From: Gemmatimonadota bacterium
GTDB lineage: Bacteria; Gemmatimonadota; Gemmatimonadetes; Longimicrobiales; Gaopeijiaceae
NCBI GenBank assembly: GCA_009844885.1
Contig: VYAQ01000038.1
Coordinates: 1-34,721 of the forward strand
Direction of reading: 5' to 3'
DNA: 34,721 bases
The notes beneath the pieces were generated by a model. It was not told where the DNA came from, did no database searches, and saw nothing but the letters and a program-made list of their open reading frames with translations. Made by a program: the position numbers and the translations under genes. Positions within the stretch are counted from its first letter, which is position 1; each line of letters starts with the position of its first letter. Shown here in pieces: positions 15,037 to 23,159 of the stretch.

Positions 15037-17013
15037 ATGACAGCGAGCACCTCACATCGGCTGACCGCAGCCCCGGCAACCCACGGCGGCAGGCGCGGCG
15101 GACGTCTCACCTTGCGGTGCGCCGTTCCGGGTTCCAGTCTGGCGCTGCTCACGATCCTCCTGGGTGCCGCGGGGTGCGAGAGGGACCTCGCCGTCCTCGA
15201 CCCTGCTCCCTTTCCGCCCGAGGCGGTGGTGTTCGAAGACGGGTTCGGTCCCGGAGTCCAGTTCTCGGCCTTCGGGGGATCGAAGGTGGACGCGCTGGAC
15301 ATCGAGCATGACGAGGTCTACCGCGGGACCGCCGCCCTCAAGTTCACCGTTCCCGCGCCCACCGATCCCTCCGGCGGCTACGCCGGGGGCGTGTTCTATT
15401 CCGTGGTACCCCGCGACCTGACCGGCTTCGACGCGCTCACCTTCTGGGCCAAGGCGAGCACCGCGGCTACGGTGAACACCATCGGGATCGGCAACGACAA
15501 CAGCGGCAATTCACGCTATCCCGCCACGGTCGAGGGGCTTCCCCTCTCCACCCGCTGGACCAAGTACGCCGTCCCCTTTCCGCTGCCGTCCAGGCTGGGC
15601 GAGGAAACCGGCCTCTTCCTGATCGCGGAGGGCTCCGAGTACCCGGTCGGCTACGACATCTTCTTCGACGACGTTCAGTTCGAGCGGCTTGGGACGATCA
15701 TCAACCCGAGGCCCGCCATCGCCACGCAGACGGTAAACGGTGAAGTCGGAGGCATGCTCCGGGTCGGCGGAACACAGGTGACCTTCGACGTCGGCGGCAG
15801 GGACCAGACGGTTCTTGCGGCTCCCGCCTATTTCACCTTCACCTCTTCCGATTCGGGAGTGGCCTCCGTAACCCCGGACGGCTTGATCTCGCTTCTTTCG
15901 GCGGGCACCGCCACGATCACCGCCACGCTCGGCTCCACCGCCGCCGAGGGTGCGGTGACGGTCACCGTCACGGCGCCCCCAACAGGCGCACCTCCCACTC
16001 CCCGGCACTCGGCCGGAGACGTGATTTCGCTCTTCAGTGACGCCTACGACGATGTCGTGGTCGACACCTGGTCGGCTTCGTGGGATCAGGCCGATGTCGA
16101 GGACATCCAGGTCGCCGGCAACCCGGTCAAGAAGTACACCAACCTGGCCTACGCCGGCATCGAGTTCACCTCGCAACCAATCGACGCGTCGTCGATGACC
16201 GACCTGCACGTCGATCTCTGGACCAACGATCCTTCCGCCTTCCGCATCAAGCTGGTCGACTTCGGAGGCAACGGGGTCTTCGGGGGCGGCGACGACACCG
16301 AGCATGAGATCACCCTCGATCAGGGCTCGATGCCACCCATCGCCGCGGGAGCCTGGAACACGCTGGACATCCCGCTCTCGGCCTTCACGGGTCTCGTGAG
16401 CCGCGGGAGCCTGGCGCAGATGATCATCTCGGGAGCCAGCCCGACCGTCTATCTCGACAACATCTACTTCTTCTCGACCACGCCTCCGCCGCCGAGCGCG
16501 CCCACAGAGGCCGCACCGACGCCGACGCACGCGGAGGCCAACGTGGTGTCCCTCTTCAGCGACGCCTACACGGACGCGGCCGTCGACACCTGGTCGGCTT
16601 CCTGGGATCAGGCCGACGTAGAGGATGTCCTGATCGCGGGGGACGCGGTAAAGAGGTACACCAACCTGGTCTTCGCCGGCATCGAGTTCACCTCGGCCAC
16701 GATCGATGCCGGCGAGATGACCCACTTCCACATGGACCTGTGGACCCCGGATCCCACCGCGGATCCGGCGGCGTTCAGGGTCAAGCTGGTGGACTTCGGG
16801 GCCGACGGCGGGTTCGGTGGAGGGGACGACACCGAGCACGAACTGACCCTCAACGCCATGTTTGAACCGCCGCTGGCAACCGGAAGGTGGGTCTCGTACG
16901 ACATCCCATTCACGGAGTTCACCGGGCTGACCACGCGAGGTCACCTCGCCCAGATGATCATCTCGGGAGATCCGAATACAGTGTTCATCGACAACGTGTA
17001 CCTGCACAGGTAG
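15037..17013 (+). CDS. Lipoprotein with carbohydrate-binding-like modules (glycan-binding surface/periplasmic protein)
   Basis: A 658-residue predicted lipoprotein. The signal peptide ends at LLGAAGC with lipid Cys47. A first beta-sandwich, CBM-like domain spans about residues 57-225 (ends DIFFDDVQFERLG). A bacterial Ig-like Big_2 domain follows at about 235-318 (VASVTPDGLISLLSAGTATI). Two tandem homologous modules come last, about 325-480 and 498-658, each opening with SLFSDAY and closing with VDN/LDN-[VI]Y. Such modules accompany laminarinases and glycan-binding lipoproteins in marine bacteria. No catalytic residues were seen, so the likely role is to bind the beta-glucan cut by the GH16 encoded downstream. 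It is first gene after promoter and operator 1. Confidence 0.8.
   Translation: MTASTSHRLTAAPATHGGRRGGRLTLRCAVPGSSLALLTILLGAAGCERDLAVLDPAPFPPEAVVFEDGFGPGVQFSAFGGSKVDALDIEHDEVYRGTAALKFTVPAPTDPSGGYAGGVFYSVVPRDLTGFDALTFWAKASTAATVNTIGIGNDNSGNSRYPATVEGLPLSTRWTKYAVPFPLPSRLGEETGLFLIAEGSEYPVGYDIFFDDVQFERLGTIINPRPAIATQTVNGEVGGMLRVGGTQVTFDVGGRDQTVLAAPAYFTFTSSDSGVASVTPDGLISLLSAGTATITATLGSTAAEGAVTVTVTAPPTGAPPTPRHSAGDVISLFSDAYDDVVVDTWSASWDQADVEDIQVAGNPVKKYTNLAYAGIEFTSQPIDASSMTDLHVDLWTNDPSAFRIKLVDFGGNGVFGGGDDTEHEITLDQGSMPPIAAGAWNTLDIPLSAFTGLVSRGSLAQMIISGASPTVYLDNIYFFSTTPPPPSAPTEAAPTPTHAEANVVSLFSDAYTDAAVDTWSASWDQADVEDVLIAGDAVKRYTNLVFAGIEFTSATIDAGEMTHFHMDLWTPDPTADPAAFRVKLVDFGADGGFGGGDDTEHELTLNAMFEPPLATGRWVSYDIPFTEFTGLTTRGHLAQMIISGDPNTVFIDNVYLHR
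16009..16476 (+). repeat. Carbohydrate-binding-like module, tandem copy A
   Basis: About 156 residues, from HSAGDVISLFSDAY to LDNIYFFS. It is closely similar in protein and DNA to copy B (for example both encode DTWSASWDQADVED with few base changes), indicating a fairly recent intragenic duplication. A third, more divergent and circularly permuted relative lies in the symporter gene at 19471-20100. Confidence 0.85.
16528..17010 (+). repeat. Carbohydrate-binding-like module, tandem copy B
   Basis: The C-terminal module, from HAEANVVSLFSDAY to the last codons (IDNVYLHR). It is separated from copy A by a Pro/Thr-rich linker. Its central hinge, DLWTPDPTADPAAFRVKLVDFG, is the point at which the copy inside the symporter is permuted. 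Confidence 0.85.
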
Positions 17014-17072
17014 TCCGCAAGGCCGGCCCGTCTTGCCGCGGCAACAGGGGACCGGCGGGAAGCCCAGGGCTC

Positions 17073-18299
17073 ATGGCATACAAGAATCCCTCCCGTTCGG
17101 CCGTCGTTCGCGAGCAGGGTCTGATGACGGAGGTCTTGAACCTTCTGTGGCGCCGGCGCGAGGTATCCCGGGCGGAGATCGCCCGGCACACGGGACGCTC
17201 GCGCTCCACGATTTCGGATCTGGTCGCGCGGCTCATCGCCGCCGGTCTCGTCAAGGAGGTGGGAAGCGGCGAAAGCCGGGGCGGACGGCGCCCAATCCTG
17301 ATCGGATTTCGGGATGATGCGGGAGTGATTCTGGGTGTCGACCTGGGCGCGACCCATATTTCCGTCATCTTGACCGATCTTCGCGGTTCGGTCCTGGCAT
17401 GGCGCGATCGATCCTACCCGGTACGAAGCAACCCCGGCGGCGCAGGCGATCTTGCGCTGGAACTGTGCCACGACTGCCTGGCCGAATGGGGTGGAGACAC
17501 GAACTGTCTGATCGGGATCGGCGTGGCGGTTCCCAGTCCCGTCGACCCCGAGGCTCCCGACCGCGTTCTTGAGCGAATCCACCCGGCCTGGCGCGGACGC
17601 GCGATCCTGGACAGGCTCGACGGCGCATTCGGGGTGCCCGTCTTCATCGAAAACGACGCCAACCTCGGGGCGGTGGCAGAGCACTCGCTGGGCAAGGCGG
17701 TCGGAGTCGACGACTTCCTGTACCTGAAGGTGGCGACCGGCGTCGGAGCCGGCCTGATGATCGGCGGAGAGATCTACCGGGGCTCGACGGGTGTGGCCGG
17801 AGAGATCGGACACATCGTGGTCGATCCCGCCGGCCCCGAATGCGTATGTGGCGGTCACGGCTGCCTGGCGACCTTTGTCGGAACACAGGCTCTGGTACGG
17901 AGGACGCGCGAATTGCTGAAGGGTCCGGTACCGAGCACGCTCGCGGGGGCGGATCTCGATATCAAGACCATCGAGGATGCGGCGCTCGCCGACGACCCGG
18001 TGGCCCTGCGCGTCGTCGACGAGGCGGCCCGCTACCTGGGCATCGCCGTCGCGGGTGTCGTCAACCTGTTGAACCCGGGCTCGGTAATCGTCGGCGGCAG
18101 CCTGGCGCGGGCGGGCGACCGACTGCTCGTCCCCCTTCGAGAGGCCGTCCTGCGCCGAACCCTGGTGGCTTCGGCGGCGGCGTCGGAGATACGGATCAGC
18201 GAGCTGGGACCTCGGGCCACGGCCCTGGGTGCGGCAACCCATGTGCTGGCCGCCTCCCTGGCGAACCCCAACCTCTTTCGAGGAGTGAACACGGCATGA
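17073..18299 (+). CDS. ROK-family transcriptional repressor (NagC/Mlc/XylR-like)
   Basis: A 408-residue protein. A winged-helix DNA-binding domain covers about residues 15-75 (EVSRAEIARHTGRSRSTISD, with wing GGRRP), followed by an ASKHA sugar-binding domain. ATP/phosphate-type motif DLGAT is at 90-94, ENDAN at 193-197, and GEIGH at 243-247 supplies the zinc His. The zinc loop CVCGGHGCLA has Cys257, 259 and 264. ROK proteins normally have Glu at the last position of this signature (CxCGxxGCxE); here it is Ala266. Since that Glu contacts sugar, the ligand or response may differ. The gene lies inside the operon and overlaps the GH16 start (ATGA). It is the likely binder of the 25-bp palindromes. 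Confidence 0.92.
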   Translation: MAYKNPSRSAVVREQGLMTEVLNLLWRRREVSRAEIARHTGRSRSTISDLVARLIAAGLVKEVGSGESRGGRRPILIGFRDDAGVILGVDLGATHISVILTDLRGSVLAWRDRSYPVRSNPGGAGDLALELCHDCLAEWGGDTNCLIGIGVAVPSPVDPEAPDRVLERIHPAWRGRAILDRLDGAFGVPVFIENDANLGAVAEHSLGKAVGVDDFLYLKVATGVGAGLMIGGEIYRGSTGVAGEIGHIVVDPAGPECVCGGHGCLATFVGTQALVRRTRELLKGPVPSTLAGADLDIKTIEDAALADDPVALRVVDEAARYLGIAVAGVVNLLNPGSVIVGGSLARAGDRLLVPLREAVLRRTLVASAAASEIRISELGPRATALGAATHVLAASLANPNLFRGVNTA

Positions 18300-19144
18300 C
18301 CTCGGGGACTTCCAACCGTTTCGCGGCCGGCGGCGACCGTCCCGCGTGGTACCGGTTCGCCGCCAGTGCCCTTCTCTGTGTCGCCACGCTTTCGTGCGAC
18401 GATGGCACCGACCCCGGCGAGGCCTCGTGGACCCTGGTCTGGAACGACGAGTTCGACGGCCCCGCTGGCGAGGTCCCCAATCCGGCCAACTGGGCCTTCG
18501 ACATCGGTACCGACTGGGGCAACGCCCAGCTGGAGTATGACACCGACCGCCCCGAGAACGTCTCTCTCGACGGCAACGGCAACCTGGCGATCACCGCCCG
18601 GCAGGAGCCCTACCAGGCAAGCGCCTACACATCCGGACGCATCAAGACGCAGGGGCTTTTCGAGCAGACGTACGGCCGTTTCGAGGCCCGCATCCAGCTC
18701 CCCACCGGCCAGGGCATCTGGCCCGCCTTCTGGATGCTCGGCAACGACATCGACGCGGTGGGCTGGCCAGAGTGCGGAGAGATCGACATCATGGAATACC
18801 GCGGCCAGGAGCCGAGCATCGTACTCGGCACCATCCACGGACCGGGATACTCGGCGAGCGCCGGTGTGAGCGGTCGCTACGCCCTTCAGGGCGCCCGTTT
18901 CGACACGGACTTCCACGTCTTCGCCATCGAGTGGACCGAAGGCGGCATCGCATGGTTCGTCGACGACTATCGCTATCACTCCGTCGACCGTAACGACCCC
19001 GGCGGCCGTTGGGTCTTCGATCACCCCTTCTTCATCCTTCTCAACGTCGCCGTAGGCGGCGGATTCGTCGGCCCGCCCAACGAATCCACGAACTTTCCGC
19101 AGACCATGCTCGTCGACTGGGTGCGCGTCTACCGGAGCGACTGA
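18296..19144 (+). CDS. GH16 endo-beta-1,3-glucanase (laminarinase-type) lipoprotein
   Basis: A 282-residue enzyme. An N-terminal export signal ends ATLSC with candidate lipid Cys34 (lipobox not ideal). A GH16 beta-jelly-roll follows. The catalytic signature is GEIDIMEY, with nucleophile Glu162, helper Asp164 and acid/base Glu167. WPAFWMLGND upstream and HVFAIEWTEGGIAWFVDD downstream are typical of laminarinases. The insertion after the first Glu (EIDIME) places it in the bacterial beta-1,3-glucanase branch rather than kappa-carrageenases or agarases, though the exact linkage is inferred. ATG 18296 overlaps the ROK stop, with AGGAG upstream. It is followed two bases later by the symporter gene. 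Confidence 0.93.
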   Translation: MTSGTSNRFAAGGDRPAWYRFAASALLCVATLSCDDGTDPGEASWTLVWNDEFDGPAGEVPNPANWAFDIGTDWGNAQLEYDTDRPENVSLDGNGNLAITARQEPYQASAYTSGRIKTQGLFEQTYGRFEARIQLPTGQGIWPAFWMLGNDIDAVGWPECGEIDIMEYRGQEPSIVLGTIHGPGYSASAGVSGRYALQGARFDTDFHVFAIEWTEGGIAWFVDDYRYHSVDRNDPGGRWVFDHPFFILLNVAVGGGFVGPPNESTNFPQTMLVDWVRVYRSD

Positions 19145-19146
19145 GA

Positions 19147-21213
19147 ATGAGCCACCGAACGGCCCCTGAAGATCGCATATCGTTTCCGCACAAGATCGCC
19201 TACGGGGTCGGCGGGTTCGTAAACAACCTGCTGGCGCAGGGCATCGGCAACATGATGATCGTGTTGACCCTCGCGCTGGGCATGGACTTCCGTGCGGTCG
19301 GCCTGCTGGGAAGTCTTCCGCGGGCCTTCGACGCGATCACCGATCCTCTGGTGGGCTTCATATCTGACAAGACGAAGTCCCGCTGGGGGCGGCGGCGGCC
19401 CTTCCTGTTCATCGGGGCGATCGCCTCGGGCGTGGTCTTCGCCCTGCTCTGGCAGATGCCGGCGCCGACCCAGTTCCGGCTCAAGCTGGTGGACTACGGC
19501 GCCGACGGCGTCTACAGCGGCGAGGTGACCGGCGAGCCGGTCGGAATGCTGGAGTCGGTAGTCAACTCGCTGAGGGGCATTGTCACGGTGGAGATGATGG
19601 ACGACGTCGAGGACGAAGTCACGATCCTCCCGCCGACGCTGGTGACGGGGCAGTGGGTGAGCGTGGACGTGCCCCTCGCTGCCTTCGATGAACTCGCCAC
19701 CCGGGAACACCTTTCGCAGATCCTCATCTCGGGGGACCTGACCGAGGTCTACGTCGACAACGTGTACCTGTACCGAAGCGACGGCGCCGCGCGCGCGGAA
19801 CCTTCCGGGCAGGACGTGGACGGACCGGCTGCGCCCGAGGCGCGTGCGCCCACCCCGACGGTGCCGGCCCAGGACGTGATCTCGTTATTCAGCGACGCGT
19901 ACGACGACGTACCGGTCCAGTTCTGGTCCACCGACTGGGACGAGTCCGATGTTGCGGACACACAGGTCGCCGGGGACCCGGTCAAGCACTACACCAACCT
20001 GCGCTTCGCCGGGATCGACTTCGGGGAAACCCCGGTCGACGCGCGCGAGATGACGCACGTCCACATGGATATCTGGACTCCGGAAACCACGGGCGCGGGC
20101 CGGAGCCAAACCTACTACTTCTACTACTTCCTGATCGGCTCGCTGATCTTCTTCCTCGCCTACACCGTCTTCGCCACGCCCTGGGTGGCACTCGGGTACG
20201 AACTCACTCCCGACTACAACGAGCGCACCCGCCTGATGGGCGTGCAGAACTTCGTTTCGAACATCGCGTTCGTGATCGGGCCCTGGTTCCTCGTGATCAT
20301 GACCAACGCCGCGTGGTTCCGGAACCAGATGGCCGGCGCACGCTTCCTGGCGATCGCGATCTGCGTAACGACCATCGCGCTGGGTGTGATCCCCGCGATC
20401 TTCCTCCGCGAGCGGGTGCCTACGGGCGGCGGGGACGCCAACGAGGACAGCGCGAGCCTCGCCGAGAACGTCATGGAGTTCCTGCGGGGCCTGTGGCAAA
20501 CGGTGAAGACCGGTCCCTTCCTGATGCTCTGCGTCGCGACCTTCCTGATCTTCAACAGCTTCATCATGATCTCGCAGTTCCAGTTCTGGGTGTTCGCCTA
20601 CTACGTCTCCGGCGGCAACATCGGAGAAGGGGCGGGGCTCGCGGGACTGGTCGGCACACTCGGCATCGTGGCCGGCTTCCTGGTGATCATGATCGTCACC
20701 TGGCTGGGGACGAAGATCGGGAAGAAGAACGCGTTCTTCGTGTCGACCGGCATCTCGATGTTCGGGTATGCGCTGAAATGGTTCTGCTACACACCGGACT
20801 ACCCCATGCTGGCCCTGCTTCCGGCCCCGTTCCTCGCCTTCGGCCTGGGGGGCCTGTTCACGCTCATGGGATCCATGATCGCCGACGTCGTGGACCTTGA
20901 CGAGATCACCACCGGGGAGCGGCGCGAGGGCATGTTCGGATCGGTGTTCTGGTGGGTCGTGAAGGTCGGCCAGAGCGTAGCGATCCTGGCCGGAGGCTTC
21001 CTGCTCTACTCCACCGGGCTCGACCCCGCGCTCGGGGCGAACCAGCCCGAAGGCACCCTCTTCTGGCTGCGCTTCTACGACGCCGTCGTGCCGCTCGTCG
21101 CTTCCGCGATCGCGATCGTGGCGATATACAAGTACCCGATCACGGAAAAGAGCGCGCTCGACGTGCGGGCGGAGCTGGAGAAGAGGCGGGGGACCGGGAG
21201 CGTGGCGGCGTAG
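19147..21213 (+). CDS. GPH/MelB-type sugar:cation symporter carrying an internal binding-module insertion
   Basis: A 688-residue inner-membrane protein. Without residues ~109-318 it is a normal-length (about 478) member of the glycoside-pentoside-hexuronide symporter branch of MFS. TM1-TM3 precede residue 105, with cytoplasmic motif SDKTKSRWGRRRPF at 73-86. TM4 resumes at YYFYYFLIGSLIFFLAYTVF, followed by the family motif YELTPDYNERTRL. The final cytoplasmic motif, DEITTGERREGMFGS, is also present. The insertion falls in the TM3-TM4 loop, which faces the periplasm. No stop or frame break is visible at either junction. It starts two bases after the GH16 stop. Likely cargo is glucose or beta-glucan oligosaccharides, inferred from the operon. 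Confidence 0.9.
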   Translation: MSHRTAPEDRISFPHKIAYGVGGFVNNLLAQGIGNMMIVLTLALGMDFRAVGLLGSLPRAFDAITDPLVGFISDKTKSRWGRRRPFLFIGAIASGVVFALLWQMPAPTQFRLKLVDYGADGVYSGEVTGEPVGMLESVVNSLRGIVTVEMMDDVEDEVTILPPTLVTGQWVSVDVPLAAFDELATREHLSQILISGDLTEVYVDNVYLYRSDGAARAEPSGQDVDGPAAPEARAPTPTVPAQDVISLFSDAYDDVPVQFWSTDWDESDVADTQVAGDPVKHYTNLRFAGIDFGETPVDAREMTHVHMDIWTPETTGAGRSQTYYFYYFLIGSLIFFLAYTVFATPWVALGYELTPDYNERTRLMGVQNFVSNIAFVIGPWFLVIMTNAAWFRNQMAGARFLAIAICVTTIALGVIPAIFLRERVPTGGGDANEDSASLAENVMEFLRGLWQTVKTGPFLMLCVATFLIFNSFIMISQFQFWVFAYYVSGGNIGEGAGLAGLVGTLGIVAGFLVIMIVTWLGTKIGKKNAFFVSTGISMFGYALKWFCYTPDYPMLALLPAPFLAFGLGGLFTLMGSMIADVVDLDEITTGERREGMFGSVFWWVVKVGQSVAILAGGFLLYSTGLDPALGANQPEGTLFWLRFYDAVVPLVASAIAIVAIYKYPITEKSALDVRAELEKRRGTGSVAA
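19471..20100 (+). other. In-frame, circularly permuted carbohydrate-binding-like module inside the symporter
   Basis: About 210 codons, symporter residues ~109-318. Order: a C-terminal half module (FRLKLVDYGADG ... ISGDLTEVYVDNVYLYR), a Pro/Ala/Glu linker (about residues 211-243), then an N-terminal half module (VISLFSDAYDDVPVQFW ... MTHVHMDIWTPETTGAG). In the lipoprotein at 15037 these halves occur in the opposite order and join at WTPD...FRVKLVDFG, exactly the break used here. The length is a multiple of three with no stops. Similarity to copies A and B is clear but not near-identical, so it is not a fresh copy of either. It is predicted periplasmic. Confidence 0.85.
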
Positions 21214-21226
21214 GCAGGCAGCCAGG

Positions 21227-23110
21227 CTAGCAGCGACGCAGGCTGCCCATACGCAATCCGTACCCGAGGGGAAACAGCGCCCTCGCGCGCGTGCCGCGCG
21301 TTCCATTGCTCCGCGAGTCCCCGTCGCCCGGCATGTCCGCCGGCCAGGACACCGGCAGACGCCCGTGGAACTCGCAGTCCCCGAAGAGCACATCGGCCAC
21401 GCCGGCGCCCTCCGAGCCGGGCAGCCACGCCGCCACGAATGCCGACGACTCGGACAGTTCGGCGTTGACGACCAGAGGCCGGCCGGAAATGAGGACCGTC
21501 ACCACCGGAATGTCCCGCGCGGCAAGCGCCCGTATGGTGCCCAGGTCCTCGGGATGCAGGGTCGCGAGTTCCAGCGTATCGCCGTACGGCTCCAATACAC
21601 CGGGGCCGGCCGCAGGTTGGATGGCTCCGGCACGCACGGGAGCGGGCTCGCGGATGTCTCCAAGTCCCTCGGCGTAGGGTTTCTCCCCGATGACCACGAT
21701 CGCCGCGTCGAAGTGCTCACGGGTCGCATCCGCCCCGCCTTTTTCGCAGAGCACCGCCCGCGGCGCGACCTCCCGGATCCCCTCCCAGATCGATGTCCCG
21801 CCCTCGATCGCGTCGTTGCCCGACACGCCCTGCCACTCGACAGTGAAGCCTCCGCACTGCCTCCCGCGGTCGTGCGCGTTTCTGCCGGTCACCAGGATGC
21901 GGGCGTCCCTCTGCAAAGGGAGGATCCCGCGCCTGTTCTTGAGCAGCACCAGCGACTTCCGCACCGCCTCGCGGGCAACTTCCCGGTGCTCCGCCGATCC
22001 AAACTCCACATCGTTGGAAGCCCGCCGAGCCCAGGGGCGGGGCCGATCGAAGAGTCCAATCGCCGATTTGACGCGCAGGATCCGTCCGACCGCGTCGTCG
22101 ATTCGCTCGATCGGAACCGCGCCGCGCTCCACCTGCGTCCTCAGTCCGGAGATGAAGGATTTCCAGGTCTCGGGAACCATGAACATGTCGATGCCGGCGT
22201 TTGCCGCCATCGCGGCGGCCTTGGAATAGTCGTCGGCCAGCGGATCGATCCCGTTCCAGTCGGAGACGACGAACCCGCCGAACCCCATCTCTCCCTTGAG
22301 CACGTCCTGGATCAGGTAGCGATGCGCATGGCATTTCGCGCCCTTCCAACTGCTCAGCGACACCATCACGGTCAGCACCCCGGCCTCCAGGGCAGGCCTG
22401 TACGGCGCGATGTGGAGACGCCGCAAGTCCTCCTCGCCAACCACCGTGTCGCCCTGGTCCACTCCCGCCTCCGTTCCGCCGTCGCCGACCCAGTGCTTGG
22501 CACAGGCCACGACACCGTTCGGGCCGACGCCCATGCGCCCGTCCTGCAGCCCCCTTACGATCCTCGACGCGTATCCGGCCACGATCCGGGGATCCTCCGA
22601 GTAGCTCTCGTAGGTGCGGCCCCAGCGCGCGTCCCGCGAGACCGCCAGGGTCGGCGCGAAAGTCCACTCCACACCCGCGGCCAGCACCTCCCGGGACGTT
22701 ACGCGCCCGATCCGTTCGATCAGATCGGGGTCGCGCATTGCGCCCAGTCCGATGTTGTGCGGGAAGATCGTCGCCCCCCGCACGTTGCCGTTTCCGTGGA
22801 TCGCATCCACGCCGTACAGGAGCGGGATCGCCAGGTGATCCTCGTCCTCCTCCATCGAGGCCGCCCAATAGGCGTCGTTCATCGCCACCCAGTCCGCCGG
22901 GCGGCTGCGGCCTGGACACGAGCCGCCGCCGCTCAGCACCGAGCCGATATGAAACGCCTTTACCTCGGCCGGACTCACGTGAATCCGCTCGGGCTGCGTC
23001 ATCTGCCCGATCTTCTGATCGAGGGTCATGCGCGCGACCAGCGCGTCGACGCGCACGTTGGTCTGGGACACACCCGCCGCGCCCGCTTTCGGGCGCACGG
23101 TTGCAGTCAT
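21227..23110 (-). CDS. GH3 beta-glucosidase / exo-beta-glucanase, probably cytoplasmic
   Basis: A 627-residue two-domain GH3 enzyme. The (beta/alpha)8 domain includes LLYGVDAIHGNGNV, AKHWVGDGGTEAG and nucleophile Asp284 in GFVVSDWNGI. The second domain contains IGEKPYAEGLGD, equivalent to the GExPYxE loop of barley exoglucanase ExoI, so Glu476 is the candidate acid/base. There is no C-terminal FnIII domain. The N-terminus (MTATVRPKAGAAG) shows no signal peptide, which fits hydrolysis of imported oligosaccharides to glucose. It is the second gene after operator 2, 49 bp behind the GH2-like gene. No clear Shine-Dalgarno precedes ATG 23110. It converges on the symporter with 13 bp between stops. 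Confidence 0.93.
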   Translation of the reverse strand: MTATVRPKAGAAGVSQTNVRVDALVARMTLDQKIGQMTQPERIHVSPAEVKAFHIGSVLSGGGSCPGRSRPADWVAMNDAYWAASMEEDEDHLAIPLLYGVDAIHGNGNVRGATIFPHNIGLGAMRDPDLIERIGRVTSREVLAAGVEWTFAPTLAVSRDARWGRTYESYSEDPRIVAGYASRIVRGLQDGRMGVGPNGVVACAKHWVGDGGTEAGVDQGDTVVGEEDLRRLHIAPYRPALEAGVLTVMVSLSSWKGAKCHAHRYLIQDVLKGEMGFGGFVVSDWNGIDPLADDYSKAAAMAANAGIDMFMVPETWKSFISGLRTQVERGAVPIERIDDAVGRILRVKSAIGLFDRPRPWARRASNDVEFGSAEHREVAREAVRKSLVLLKNRRGILPLQRDARILVTGRNAHDRGRQCGGFTVEWQGVSGNDAIEGGTSIWEGIREVAPRAVLCEKGGADATREHFDAAIVVIGEKPYAEGLGDIREPAPVRAGAIQPAAGPGVLEPYGDTLELATLHPEDLGTIRALAARDIPVVTVLISGRPLVVNAELSESSAFVAAWLPGSEGAGVADVLFGDCEFHGRLPVSWPADMPGDGDSRSNGTRGTRARALFPLGYGLRMGSLRRC

Positions 23111-23159
23111 CGATCAGCGAACATCGGTCGCGGATTCATTCAAACGCGCCCGGGTGCCC

